Of a DNA stretch of 38,138 nucleotides, positions 8,984 to 16,836 are shown one piece after another. Source of the stretch: Deltaproteobacteria bacterium (lineage in GTDB: Bacteria; Desulfobacterota; Desulfuromonadia; Desulfuromonadales; BM103); the NCBI GenBank assembly GCA_024636155.1, contig JAGXHM010000082.1:1-38138 (forward strand). The letters are read 5' to 3'. The translations under genes were made by a program, and so were the position numbers. The first letter of the stretch is position 1; each line of letters starts with the position of its first letter. Below the pieces are notes generated by a model that was not told the origin of the DNA, did no database searches, and saw nothing but the letters and a program-made list of their open reading frames with translations.

Positions 8984-9745
8984 ATGAAACGAAACTTCAT
9001 CATCAATCTTGTTCTGCTGCTGACCTTGTCCTCGGCTTCCTATGCGCTGCCAATTTCCGACAAGGACAACCCTCACAATATGTCCAACCTCGCTGGTCAC
9101 TCTGGCCCGAAAGCGGCCACGACGCTTGCTGGCGGCACAGATCGGATCTGTGTTTTTTGCCATACCCCGCATTCTGCAGCGGCGAAATCGCCTCTTTGGA
9201 ACCGTAAGGATTCAGTGACGGTTTTCCCTCTCTACGGCGATGCGGATCTTGCGATCAAAAAAGACGTTGGCAGAACCGGTTACGATGCATCTGACCAAAC
9301 GAAATATCCTAATGGCGCTTCCCGTATGTGTCTTTCTTGCCATGATGGTGCGACCTCAATTGGTGTTCTTCTCACCGGAGCACCAATCGCAATGGATGGT
9401 GACTTCGTTACCAACGACACAATCACTGGGATCGTCGATTTATCCACATCTCACCCGATCTCTTTTAACTACAACGCTGATGTCGTTGCTAATGTTTTGC
9501 AAACTTACAAACCTGGCTCTTATCAATTACCCCTTGGTGTTATTGACGTTCCGCTTGACGGTGCCGGGAGGATGCAGTGTACTACCTGCCATGATCCTCA
9601 TGAGGATACTCGGGGTGATGTGAACTATGACTTTCTGCCGTTCTGGCGGCATCAGGGAAATGCAACGTCATATTCTGATGTCTGTAACGATTGCCACACG
9701 GCTTCGACTGTCGCAACGCCACCTCCAATTCACAATATACCTTAA
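8984..9745 (+). CDS. Tetraheme c-type cytochrome, exported
   Basis: A 253-residue cytochrome c. A signal peptide (MKRNFIINLVLLLTLSSASYA, cleavage near ALP) leads to four CxxCH haem-attachment sites: CVFCH at 56-60, CLSCH at 116-120, CTTCH at 199-203 and CNDCH at 234-238. The neighbouring words TPH, DG and DPH are typical of the doubled-CxxCH/c3-like families of Geobacterales. Additional histidines (31, 39, 157, 206, 223, 250) could be distal ligands. It should act in the periplasm or outer-membrane face as an electron carrier. It lies behind a sigma-54-like promoter and is followed by a second cytochrome 33 nt on. Its redox partner cannot be read from the sequence. Confidence 0.92.
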   Translation: MKRNFIINLVLLLTLSSASYALPISDKDNPHNMSNLAGHSGPKAATTLAGGTDRICVFCHTPHSAAAKSPLWNRKDSVTVFPLYGDADLAIKKDVGRTGYDASDQTKYPNGASRMCLSCHDGATSIGVLLTGAPIAMDGDFVTNDTITGIVDLSTSHPISFNYNADVVANVLQTYKPGSYQLPLGVIDVPLDGAGRMQCTTCHDPHEDTRGDVNYDFLPFWRHQGNATSYSDVCNDCHTASTVATPPPIHNIP

Positions 9746-9778
9746 TAGTTATAGTGGTTTAGGGCAGCAGTGCTGCCG

Positions 9779-10909
9779 ATGGACATGATGATTATGAAGA
9801 TCCTTGTTTCTTATAGAATGTTGACAGTACTGCTTCTCTTTGCTTTTTGTCTGTCTCTGTCCGTTAACTCGAGCTCTGCAAAGCAAGAAGGTAAGTTACA
9901 GGGCAGCCACGGTGACCGCTCGGTGATGTCGAAAAGTTGCCGGGCCTGTCATCGTGGGATGAATATGGCAGTGAGCGGCGAAGAGAACGTTTGTCTTACT
10001 TGTCACGGCCGTTCAGATGCCCGGACAAAGATGATTGATGCAGGGTTCCTGAAAAACACCGGTAATCTCAACTTGTCCGACATTTCTTCAGAACTGGCCA
10101 AGCCTTACAATCATCCTGTGCTGACAATCCAAGGCGTTCATCGCAAGAATGAGGCGCTTCCTGAAGACGTCGTCAATGCCGCACGCCATGCCGAGTGTGT
10201 CGATTGCCACGACTCCCACGTGGTTGAGAAGGACAACCCTTATCGTGGGTTAAAAGGGCGACGGGTTGGTAACTTTATGACCGATATCGAAAATGAATAT
10301 GAGCTCTGTTACCGCTGTCATTCTGAAAGTGCCAATCTGCCTGGAAACTCCTCCGACAAACACGACGAGTTTAAGGTGACAAACCCGTCCTTCCATCCAG
10401 TCGAGGGGGAGGGTAAGAATACGTTTGTTATCAGTCTCAGGGATCCTTACGTGGCGCAGAAACAGAAGCCGAACGATGTCTCCCAGATTAGTTGCCGTGA
10501 TTGTCATGGTAGTGATGACCCGTACGGGCCAAAGGGACCTCATGGCTCGAATTATCAGGGGCTGTTGGTCTTAAACTACCAGATGGGCGATGAACGCTCA
10601 GAGAGCCAACTGAATTACGCGCTCTGCTACAAGTGTCATGACCGCACGAGCATCTTGTCCAACGAGAGCTTCCCGTATCATGCTTTGCATATTGAGGGGA
10701 AGTCAGGGGGGCAGGACGGAACTTCATGCTACACCTGCCACGATGCCCACGGCAGTAATCAATATCCGCATCTGATCAAGTTCAACGAAGACGTAGTTTC
10801 TGAAAATATAGAGAACAAGTTGAAGTACGAAGCTCAGGGCTATTCAGCCCGACATGGAGCTTGCTTCCTCAATTGCCATGGTGTTGAACACAATCCCAAA
10901 GAGTATTAA
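9779..10909 (+). CDS. Multiheme c-type cytochrome, seven CxxCH plus one CxxxCH
   Basis: An exported cytochrome of about 376 residues. Seven canonical haem sites are seen in order: CRACH, CLTCH, CVDCH, CYRCH, CRDCH, CYKCH and CYTCH. Near the C-terminus lies CFLNCH (bases 10862-10879), a CxxxCH form that could hold an eighth haem. A signal peptide core (MLTVLLLFAFCLSLSV, cleavage near SSSA) is present. The start is unclear: ATGs at 9779, 9785, 9788 and 9794 and a GTG at 9770 are all in frame and none has a strong Shine-Dalgarno. It probably shares a transcript with the tetraheme gene and ends at a terminator. It is likely part of an electron-transfer chain to or across the outer membrane (inference). 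Confidence 0.9.
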   Translation: MDMMIMKILVSYRMLTVLLLFAFCLSLSVNSSSAKQEGKLQGSHGDRSVMSKSCRACHRGMNMAVSGEENVCLTCHGRSDARTKMIDAGFLKNTGNLNLSDISSELAKPYNHPVLTIQGVHRKNEALPEDVVNAARHAECVDCHDSHVVEKDNPYRGLKGRRVGNFMTDIENEYELCYRCHSESANLPGNSSDKHDEFKVTNPSFHPVEGEGKNTFVISLRDPYVAQKQKPNDVSQISCRDCHGSDDPYGPKGPHGSNYQGLLVLNYQMGDERSESQLNYALCYKCHDRTSILSNESFPYHALHIEGKSGGQDGTSCYTCHDAHGSNQYPHLIKFNEDVVSENIENKLKYEAQGYSARHGACFLNCHGVEHNPKEY

Positions 10910-10928
10910 GCTGGGAAAGAAATTTTTG

Positions 10929-10959
10929 AAATGGCTGATCTTTTTGATCGGCCATTTTT
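10929..10959 (+). terminator. Rho-independent terminator after the cytochromes
   Basis: AATGGCTGATC pairs with GATCGGCCATT across a TTTTT loop (11 bp, one G-U) and runs directly into TTTTT. It separates the cytochrome unit from the secretion operon. Confidence 0.88.
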
Positions 10960-11030
10960 GTATTTTTGGTAGTTCTTTTAATGGGTTTTTCGTTCAACTA
11001 TTCCGGGAAATGTGTTAGAAAGCAAAGTTA

Positions 11031-12236
11031 ATGTCGACCTACCGTTGTAAAATTGGAACCTCTGATGGCCGGGTCCTCGAGAAGGAGTTCGAGGCGGAGA
11101 GTCGTGAGGCCCTTCAAGGGAGTCTTGAAGAGCAGGGTTTTTTTGTTTTTAAAGTTAGCAGGGTCGCTCCGCAGTGGTTCTCAAAGGGACCGAGTGGGGG
11201 AAGTTTAAACGGTCGTCGTTTCCTTGCTCTGAACCAGGAAATGCAGGTTTTGCTTCGTTCCGGCCTGCCGATTTTGCAGGTTCTCGACACATTGGTTGAT
11301 CGCATGGAGGCCGGGGGGCTTCTCAATACCCTGCAAGACATACGCACCGACGTGAAGGGCGGTAACTCTCTCTCCGGTGCCTTTGGACGTTTCCCGAAGA
11401 TGTTCCCGCAACTTTATGTGGCCTCGTTGCAGGCAGGAGAGCAATCGGGAGATTTGCCGGTCACTCTCGCACGCTACATTGCCTACCAGAAGCGAGTTGA
11501 GGCGATTAAGGCAAAGGTCCGAAGTGCAACCTTCTATCCAGCGCTTCTGGCTGTGGCTGTCACTGTGGTACTCGGCTTCCTCCTGCTGTACGTGATCCCG
11601 AGTTTTACCCAGATTTACGCTGATGCCAATCAGCAGTTACCCTTTTTGACCCGTATGGTTATCGCTCTTGCCGACGGTTTGGTGTCGGGGCTGCCGGTTT
11701 GGTTGCCGACATTACTGATTGGTTTCATTTTGTTGCGTCTCTATGCACGGACGGATAGAGGGGCTCTTCTGGTTGACAAAACCAAATTACGCCTACCTTT
11801 TTTCGGCGTGTTGCTGAGTGAATACGCTCTTTCCACATTCTGTCGCACTTTTTCGACGATAATGGCAAGCGGTATTCCGATCGTGCAGGCCATGCAGATG
11901 TCGCGGGGAACTTTGAACAACCGGGTCCTGGAACAGGGTATCTCTGGAGCGGTCAATCGCGTCATGGAGGGATCCCGGGTCTCCGAGGCCCTTGAGCAGA
12001 CAGGCAACTTCCCGATCATTGCCTTGCGTATGATCGGCGTTGGCGAAACGAGCGGTTCGTTGGTTGATATGCTGACAGATGTTTCGGATTATTACGAAAA
12101 TGAAGTTGAGCGGCGTCTGGATCGCTTGACCACGATGGTTGAACCGTTAATGATGATGACAATGGGGCTGCTGATTGGCGGTATCGTCGTTGCCATGTAC
12201 ATTCCGATTTTTCAAATGGCTGGAACGGTACAGTAG
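11031..12236 (+). CDS. gspF: Type II secretion/type IV pilus inner-membrane platform protein GspF/PilC
   Basis: A 401-residue platform protein of the T2SS F family, the polytopic inner-membrane part that couples the ATPase to pseudopilus assembly. The two tandem cytoplasmic F domains are visible (about 60-180 and 260-380), the first with LALNQEMQVLLRSGLPILQ and the second with ALSTFCRTFSTIMASGIPI. Hydrophobic segments lie at about 168-195, 225-243 and 375-395, the usual three. It is the first gene of the operon; the preceding terminator means a promoter should lie within 10960-11030, but I see only poor -35/-10 matches there. gspE follows 20 nt later. Confidence 0.93.
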   Translation: MSTYRCKIGTSDGRVLEKEFEAESREALQGSLEEQGFFVFKVSRVAPQWFSKGPSGGSLNGRRFLALNQEMQVLLRSGLPILQVLDTLVDRMEAGGLLNTLQDIRTDVKGGNSLSGAFGRFPKMFPQLYVASLQAGEQSGDLPVTLARYIAYQKRVEAIKAKVRSATFYPALLAVAVTVVLGFLLLYVIPSFTQIYADANQQLPFLTRMVIALADGLVSGLPVWLPTLLIGFILLRLYARTDRGALLVDKTKLRLPFFGVLLSEYALSTFCRTFSTIMASGIPIVQAMQMSRGTLNNRVLEQGISGAVNRVMEGSRVSEALEQTGNFPIIALRMIGVGETSGSLVDMLTDVSDYYENEVERRLDRLTTMVEPLMMMTMGLLIGGIVVAMYIPIFQMAGTVQ

Positions 12237-12256
12237 GCTGGGGCTGGGGCTGAAGC

Positions 12257-13990
12257 ATGCAGTTTGAGCATCGCAAAATTGGTGAAATTCTGGTCAAGAT
12301 GGGGGCGCTTGCTCCAGCTGAGGTACGCCTTGTTCTTGAACAGCAACGCTCGTCGGGAAAACGTTTCGGCGAAACGGCCATTGCTCATGGCCAGCTTTCC
12401 GATGAAGTTGTTGCCCAAGCCATAGCTGAGCAGTTTGGCCTTGTGTTCGTTGATCTCGATACGATAGTCCATGATCCGGAACTGGACAAAAGCCTGCCGC
12501 CTGATTTACCGATCCGTTACAACTTCATCCCTTTGAAAAAAACTGATGATGGTCTGGTGATTGCGATTTCGGATCCAACCAAAGTTGCGCAACTCGACGA
12601 TCTGGGAATGCAACTCGATACTCAGCTGATTTGTCAAGTGGCTGCAAGTAGCAAGATTACCGCATTCCTTGAGAAGACTCAGGGCTCGAAACAGGTGCTG
12701 CAAGATGTCTCTGAAGACTTCAAACTGCAGTTGGTCAAGGAAACGGACAAAGGCGAAGAAGTCCTGTCTCTTGAAAAATTAACCAATGACAGCAGTCCGA
12801 TTATTCGTTTGATCGACTCAACCCTTTTTGACGCCCTGAATAAGCGTGCCAGCGACATTCATATCGAAAGCAGTCCTGACGGCGTTCAAATCAAGTATCG
12901 TGTTGATGGTGTCCTCTTTCGTGCTACGGAACCTCTTGATGGACGCTTTCAAGGGCCGATCATTTCACGCATCAAGGTCATGAGCGAACTTGATATCTCG
13001 GAACGTCGCATCCCTCAGGATGGCCGCTTTAAAGTACGTATGGGCACCAAGTCAATCGACTTCCGAGTCTCCATTATGCCGAGCATCTTTGGTGAAGACG
13101 CGGTTATCCGAATCCTCGACAAAGAAAGTATCGCCAAAGATTTGCATGGGCTGACACTTGACGTGCTTGGTGTCGAAGGCCACGAATTAAAGCGTTTCCG
13201 GCGTATGATCCGCGAGCCATACGGCATGGTGCTGGTCACCGGCCCTACGGGGAGTGGCAAAACGACCACACTCTATGCGGCGCTGACGGAGATTTATAAT
13301 GAGCAGGAAAAAATCATCACTATCGAAGATCCTGTCGAATACCAGCTCAAAGGTGTCGTGCAGATTCCGGTGAATGAGAAGAAAGGCCTGACCTTCGCCC
13401 GCGGTCTGCGTTCTATCCTGCGCCATGACCCGGACAAGATCATGGTCGGCGAGATTCGTGATCCAGAGACCGCCCAGATTGCCGTGCAGTCCGCCTTGAC
13501 CGGACACCTGGTTTTTACCACGGTGCATGCCAATAACGTGTTTGATGTGCTGGGGCGTTTTCTGCACATGGGCATCGATGCCTATAACTTTGTCTCCTGT
13601 CTTAACTGCGTGGTTGCCCAGCGTCTTGTGCGTAAGATCTGTGTCCACTGCAAACAGACAATAATTTATGATCGCCAAGCTTTCGAGGACTCTGGACTCG
13701 ATTACGATCAATACAAAGAACACACTTTTTACGAAGGGGCGGGCTGCCGTGAGTGCAACGGTCAGGGGTATCATGGTCGTACGGCCATTGTTGAGATCCT
13801 TGATCTGAATGATGATTTGCGCGACCTGATTATAAATAAAGCCCCGGTTAGTCGTCTCAAAGAGGCAGCGCGTGCCGCAGGGACTTCTTTCTTGCGAGAT
13901 GCTGCTGTGGAAAAACTGCTTAAAGGGGAGACGACTCTTGCTGAAATCAACCGGGTCACCTTCTCTGAAAAGGTCGGAGGGGGACAGTGA
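12257..13990 (+). CDS. gspE: Type II secretion/type IV pilus assembly ATPase GspE/PilB
   Basis: A 577-residue hexameric secretion ATPase powering pseudopilus extension. The N-terminal GspE/PilB domain (about 1-150) is followed by the RecA-like ATPase with Walker A GPTGSGKT at 329-336, an Asp box (ITIEDPVEYQ), Walker B-like DKIMVGEIRD, and the His box near HLVFTTVHANN. The zinc-binding tetracysteine (Cys462, Cys465, Cys497, Cys500) marks the E/PilB subfamily rather than the retraction ATPase PilT. The stop overlaps the next start (GTGA). The gene order E after F, then PilM-N-O, resembles a hybrid between type II secretion and type IV pili. Confidence 0.95.
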   Translation: MQFEHRKIGEILVKMGALAPAEVRLVLEQQRSSGKRFGETAIAHGQLSDEVVAQAIAEQFGLVFVDLDTIVHDPELDKSLPPDLPIRYNFIPLKKTDDGLVIAISDPTKVAQLDDLGMQLDTQLICQVAASSKITAFLEKTQGSKQVLQDVSEDFKLQLVKETDKGEEVLSLEKLTNDSSPIIRLIDSTLFDALNKRASDIHIESSPDGVQIKYRVDGVLFRATEPLDGRFQGPIISRIKVMSELDISERRIPQDGRFKVRMGTKSIDFRVSIMPSIFGEDAVIRILDKESIAKDLHGLTLDVLGVEGHELKRFRRMIREPYGMVLVTGPTGSGKTTTLYAALTEIYNEQEKIITIEDPVEYQLKGVVQIPVNEKKGLTFARGLRSILRHDPDKIMVGEIRDPETAQIAVQSALTGHLVFTTVHANNVFDVLGRFLHMGIDAYNFVSCLNCVVAQRLVRKICVHCKQTIIYDRQAFEDSGLDYDQYKEHTFYEGAGCRECNGQGYHGRTAIVEILDLNDDLRDLIINKAPVSRLKEAARAAGTSFLRDAAVEKLLKGETTLAEINRVTFSEKVGGGQ

Positions 13991-14898
13991 GTAGCAGGTC
14001 TTTTATCGGTGTTGATATACAGCCTGGAGGGCTTTACCTGGCAGCGTTACAACGCAATCGCCCGTACCCGAAATTGGTCGGTCTGCGCTTTGAAAGCCTG
14101 GAAGGTGTTCTGGATGTTTCCAGCCGTCAACCGAACATTCGCGATGCGCGGCGCTTCGTCGAAGGGCTACGTCGTGGTATCGAAGCCTTGGCCGGTCCGG
14201 AAGAACGCATTGCCTTGAGTTTGCCGGACCGTGCCGGTCGAATCTATCTGACAGAAGTGGATGCCCCGTTCAAAACGCACCAGGAAGGGGTTGATATTCT
14301 TAAGTGGCGCCTCAAGTCCAACCTGCCTGCACCTCCGGGTCAAGTTAACCTTGATTATCAGGTACTTGATAAACATGATGATGGCCGTCAGCGCTGCATC
14401 GTTGCTGCCATTGCCGTACCGGTTCTCCAACAATATGAGGACCTCGTCAATGAAGCCGGTCGCCATGCGATCCAGATAGATTTTCATTCTCTGAACCTCT
14501 ACAATTACTACCGTCCGCATCTCGACCTCGGTGGTGAATTCATCCTGGTGGGGTTGGAGCATGGCCTTTTGAGCATCCAGTATGTGGTTGGCCACAGCAT
14601 CTGTTATCAACGTGTCAGTGAATTCAAAGCTGATCCGCAACGAATTTTTCGTGAAATCAATCGCACCCTTGTCGAAGCTTACGCGGCTTTCCCGGTGATG
14701 AAGCGATGTGCTGTCCTGGCCCATGTTGATCCCGAGATGGAAGGTGATATTGACAAACTTCTCTCTGCCGCATTTGAACGTGAAGTCAAGTGCCTTGATC
14801 CGGGCCTGAAACACTTTAGTGGTGTGGGTAAAACCGGTGGATTACAACCTGTCGGTTCTGTTATTGCCGCCCTGGGCGCGGCAGAGCGCATGATGTAA
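13987..14898 (+). CDS. pilM: PilM/GspL-like actin-fold assembly protein
   Basis: A 303-residue protein beginning SFIGVDIQPGGLYLAAL, the phosphate-1 segment of the PilM/FtsA actin-like fold. It has a later GxxxxGLEHGLLSIQYV segment and a C-terminal LGAAER motif. PilM sits on the cytoplasmic face of the inner membrane and binds the N-terminal tail of PilN; no membrane segment is seen, unlike fused GspL. The start is GTG13987, overlapping the gspE stop. Assignment is based on fold-like motifs plus position directly before PilN/O-like genes; sequence divergence makes it less certain than its neighbours. Confidence 0.78.
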   Translation: MSSRSFIGVDIQPGGLYLAALQRNRPYPKLVGLRFESLEGVLDVSSRQPNIRDARRFVEGLRRGIEALAGPEERIALSLPDRAGRIYLTEVDAPFKTHQEGVDILKWRLKSNLPAPPGQVNLDYQVLDKHDDGRQRCIVAAIAVPVLQQYEDLVNEAGRHAIQIDFHSLNLYNYYRPHLDLGGEFILVGLEHGLLSIQYVVGHSICYQRVSEFKADPQRIFREINRTLVEAYAAFPVMKRCAVLAHVDPEMEGDIDKLLSAAFEREVKCLDPGLKHFSGVGKTGGLQPVGSVIAALGAAERMM

Positions 14899-14903
14899 AG
14901 CCA

Positions 14904-15458
14904 ATGGAAATCAAACTTAATCTTGCCAGTAAATCTTATTTGAATCGCCAGAAAGTCCGCTTCTGGCTGTTGCTCACCTGTGCCTTCATGGCGCTACTGT
15001 TGTTTTTTAACTGCTTCTACGGCTATCAGAACTGGCAACAACTGAGGTTACTCGAAAGCCATTTCCAGGAACTGGGAGGGCAGGTCTCTGATGTGCAGGG
15101 GGACTTGACAGGTTACACTCCGGAGAAATATGCAGAGTTAAAGAGTGAAGTCGCTCTGGAGAACGAAATTGCTGCAGCAGATCAGTTTCGCTGGACAACT
15201 TTGCTGAGCAGGTTCGAAGAACTGCTGCCTGCCGATGTCAGTATCCGCACTATTCAGCCCAATTTTAAAGAGCATTCCGTGCAACTTGCCTGTATCGCTC
15301 GCGATGTGTCAGCGATGACGCGATTTGTCGATAGTCTCCTGACCTCTGAAGATCTCAACCAGGCTTACCTTCAGAGTCACAGCGAGGTTGAATCTGACCT
15401 GAATGGTATAAAACTGGCGCAGGTTGGCTTCTCTCTGGTGATAAGGGAGGCCTTCTGA
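14904..15458 (+). CDS. pilN: PilN-like inner-membrane assembly protein
   Basis: A 184-residue bitopic protein. It starts MEIKLNLASKSYLNRQK, like the PilN N-terminal motif (INLLP-type) that binds PilM. One transmembrane helix follows (about 20-40, WLLLTCAFMALLLFFNCFYG), then a periplasmic coiled coil and an alpha/beta domain with a FxxxLPxDVSIRTI motif. Such proteins form heterodimers with PilO in the alignment complex. It starts 5 nt after pilM, and its stop shares one base with the next start (TGATG). Confidence 0.8.
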   Translation: MEIKLNLASKSYLNRQKVRFWLLLTCAFMALLLFFNCFYGYQNWQQLRLLESHFQELGGQVSDVQGDLTGYTPEKYAELKSEVALENEIAAADQFRWTTLLSRFEELLPADVSIRTIQPNFKEHSVQLACIARDVSAMTRFVDSLLTSEDLNQAYLQSHSEVESDLNGIKLAQVGFSLVIREAF

Positions 15459-16030
15459 TGCGCTGGAGAGAATTACTCGAACAACTCTGGAAAACCCAGC
15501 GTAGCTTGTTGATACTGATTGGTGTCTTGCTGGTTTCTAACCTGCTACTTGTTACTCTTCTTGATCAGTGGCTTGTGCCCAAGGTTACAGAACAGGAAAG
15601 CCGTTTCCTGCAACGCCAGACCGAAGTTCGGCAGATGATGCGTAACCAGAGCAGTGCTGCAATCACTCCGGAACAGCTTTATCTGCTGGCGAGTCAAGAC
15701 ATTGCCAAGTTTCAACAGGCTGTGCCGGACTATCAGGAATTCACTGGGCTGATCGAGGAATTACTGATTCTTTCCAGTCGCGCACACTTGAATATAACCC
15801 AGATCAATTATACTTCTGAGGAGTTGAAACAGAGTCCTCTCTTGAAATTTAGTCTGAGCTTCAATGTTGCTGGTGATTATGAACAGGTCAAAAAGTTTAT
15901 TCACTCCCTGGAGCAATCAGTTCGCCTGATTACAATTAAACAAATCAGTTTACAGAGCTCGGATAACAATGGTGTCAATCTACGCTTGAATCTGGAAACT
16001 TTTTTTCGGCCAGGGAGTCGTGAGTCATGA
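15458..16030 (+). CDS. pilO: PilO/GspM-like inner-membrane assembly protein
   Basis: A 190-residue bitopic protein with a transmembrane helix (about 17-38, LLILIGVLLVSNLLLVTLLD), a coiled coil, and a ferredoxin-like periplasmic domain. The segment FTGLIEELLILSSRAHL followed by FNVAGDYEQVKKFIHSLE is the PilO pattern. Expected partner: the PilN-like protein encoded just upstream. Its stop overlaps the next start (ATGA). Sequence conservation in this family is low, so the call relies on architecture and position. Confidence 0.78.
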   Translation: MRWRELLEQLWKTQRSLLILIGVLLVSNLLLVTLLDQWLVPKVTEQESRFLQRQTEVRQMMRNQSSAAITPEQLYLLASQDIAKFQQAVPDYQEFTGLIEELLILSSRAHLNITQINYTSEELKQSPLLKFSLSFNVAGDYEQVKKFIHSLEQSVRLITIKQISLQSSDNNGVNLRLNLETFFRPGSRES

Positions 16031-16836
16031 ATCGCAAACGTGTCATACTTGCGGCCCTGCTGAGCGTTCTGGCCCTTTGTGTTCTGTACGCTTATGTTGC
16101 GACACCAAGGCTTGCGAAAGCCCCGCCCAGGACAGAGAGCCAGCGAGTCCGTTCTGACGTTAAAGCGACTGAAGAGCTGCAATCTAAAAGTGCCCAGGCA
16201 CGCATCAACTTTGATTTTCTGACTGTTGAGCCGCAGGATTTTCCTGGTGCGCAGCGTGATATCTTCCGCTTCAAGCAGATGCGTCCGGTACGGACTGAGA
16301 CTCCCGTTGCAATTGTAGAGACTCCGGAACCGATTGTTGTCGTGATGCCAGAGGCAGTGCCGTTTGCAGTCGTTCAACAATCTTTAAGCAAATTCACCTT
16401 CCTTGGTTTTCTTGAAAAGGCTGGTGAAAAGACGGTTTTTCTTTCCAGTGGTGGTGATTTTTTCCTGGTTAAACGGGGAGAGAACTTTGGTGCCGATCAG
16501 GAGTTTCTGGTTGATGCTATCGATGGCAATATATTGAAAGTACGTCATGTCGGTCGTGATGACTTGGTGGAAATACCGTTGATTGAACAGCAGAAGCTTA
16601 ATGCGTCAGTCAGTGCTCCAGCTCATAGAGCTTCAACGGCAGAGGCAACAAGCCAACCAACTCCGCGAACATTTACGCCGAAACGAAGAGTGCTGCGACC
16701 TGCTGCTCCTCAGGAAAAGGAAGAACCCTTTACCGAAATCAATGAAGAGAATAACCCCGCAGAAGAGCAGGAAGCTGAAGTGCCTGCCGAAGGGGATGTT
16801 TTAGAGGGAGATAAAAATAATGGCTCGAATCAATAA
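16027..16836 (+). CDS. PilP/GspC-like pilot or connector protein
   Basis: A 269-residue protein with an N-terminal membrane anchor (about 6-25, VILAALLSVLALCVLYAYVA), a linker, and a small beta domain. That domain (about 120-190, FTFLGFLEKAGEKTVFLSSGGDFFLVKRGENFG) resembles the HR domain of GspC/PilP, which links the inner-membrane platform to the secretin. A Glu/Pro-rich low-complexity tail follows. It overlaps the secretin gene by 17 nt, in keeping with a role beside it. The C/P family label is by analogy; it could be called either. Confidence 0.72.
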   Translation: MNRKRVILAALLSVLALCVLYAYVATPRLAKAPPRTESQRVRSDVKATEELQSKSAQARINFDFLTVEPQDFPGAQRDIFRFKQMRPVRTETPVAIVETPEPIVVVMPEAVPFAVVQQSLSKFTFLGFLEKAGEKTVFLSSGGDFFLVKRGENFGADQEFLVDAIDGNILKVRHVGRDDLVEIPLIEQQKLNASVSAPAHRASTAEATSQPTPRTFTPKRRVLRPAAPQEKEEPFTEINEENNPAEEQEAEVPAEGDVLEGDKNNGSNQ

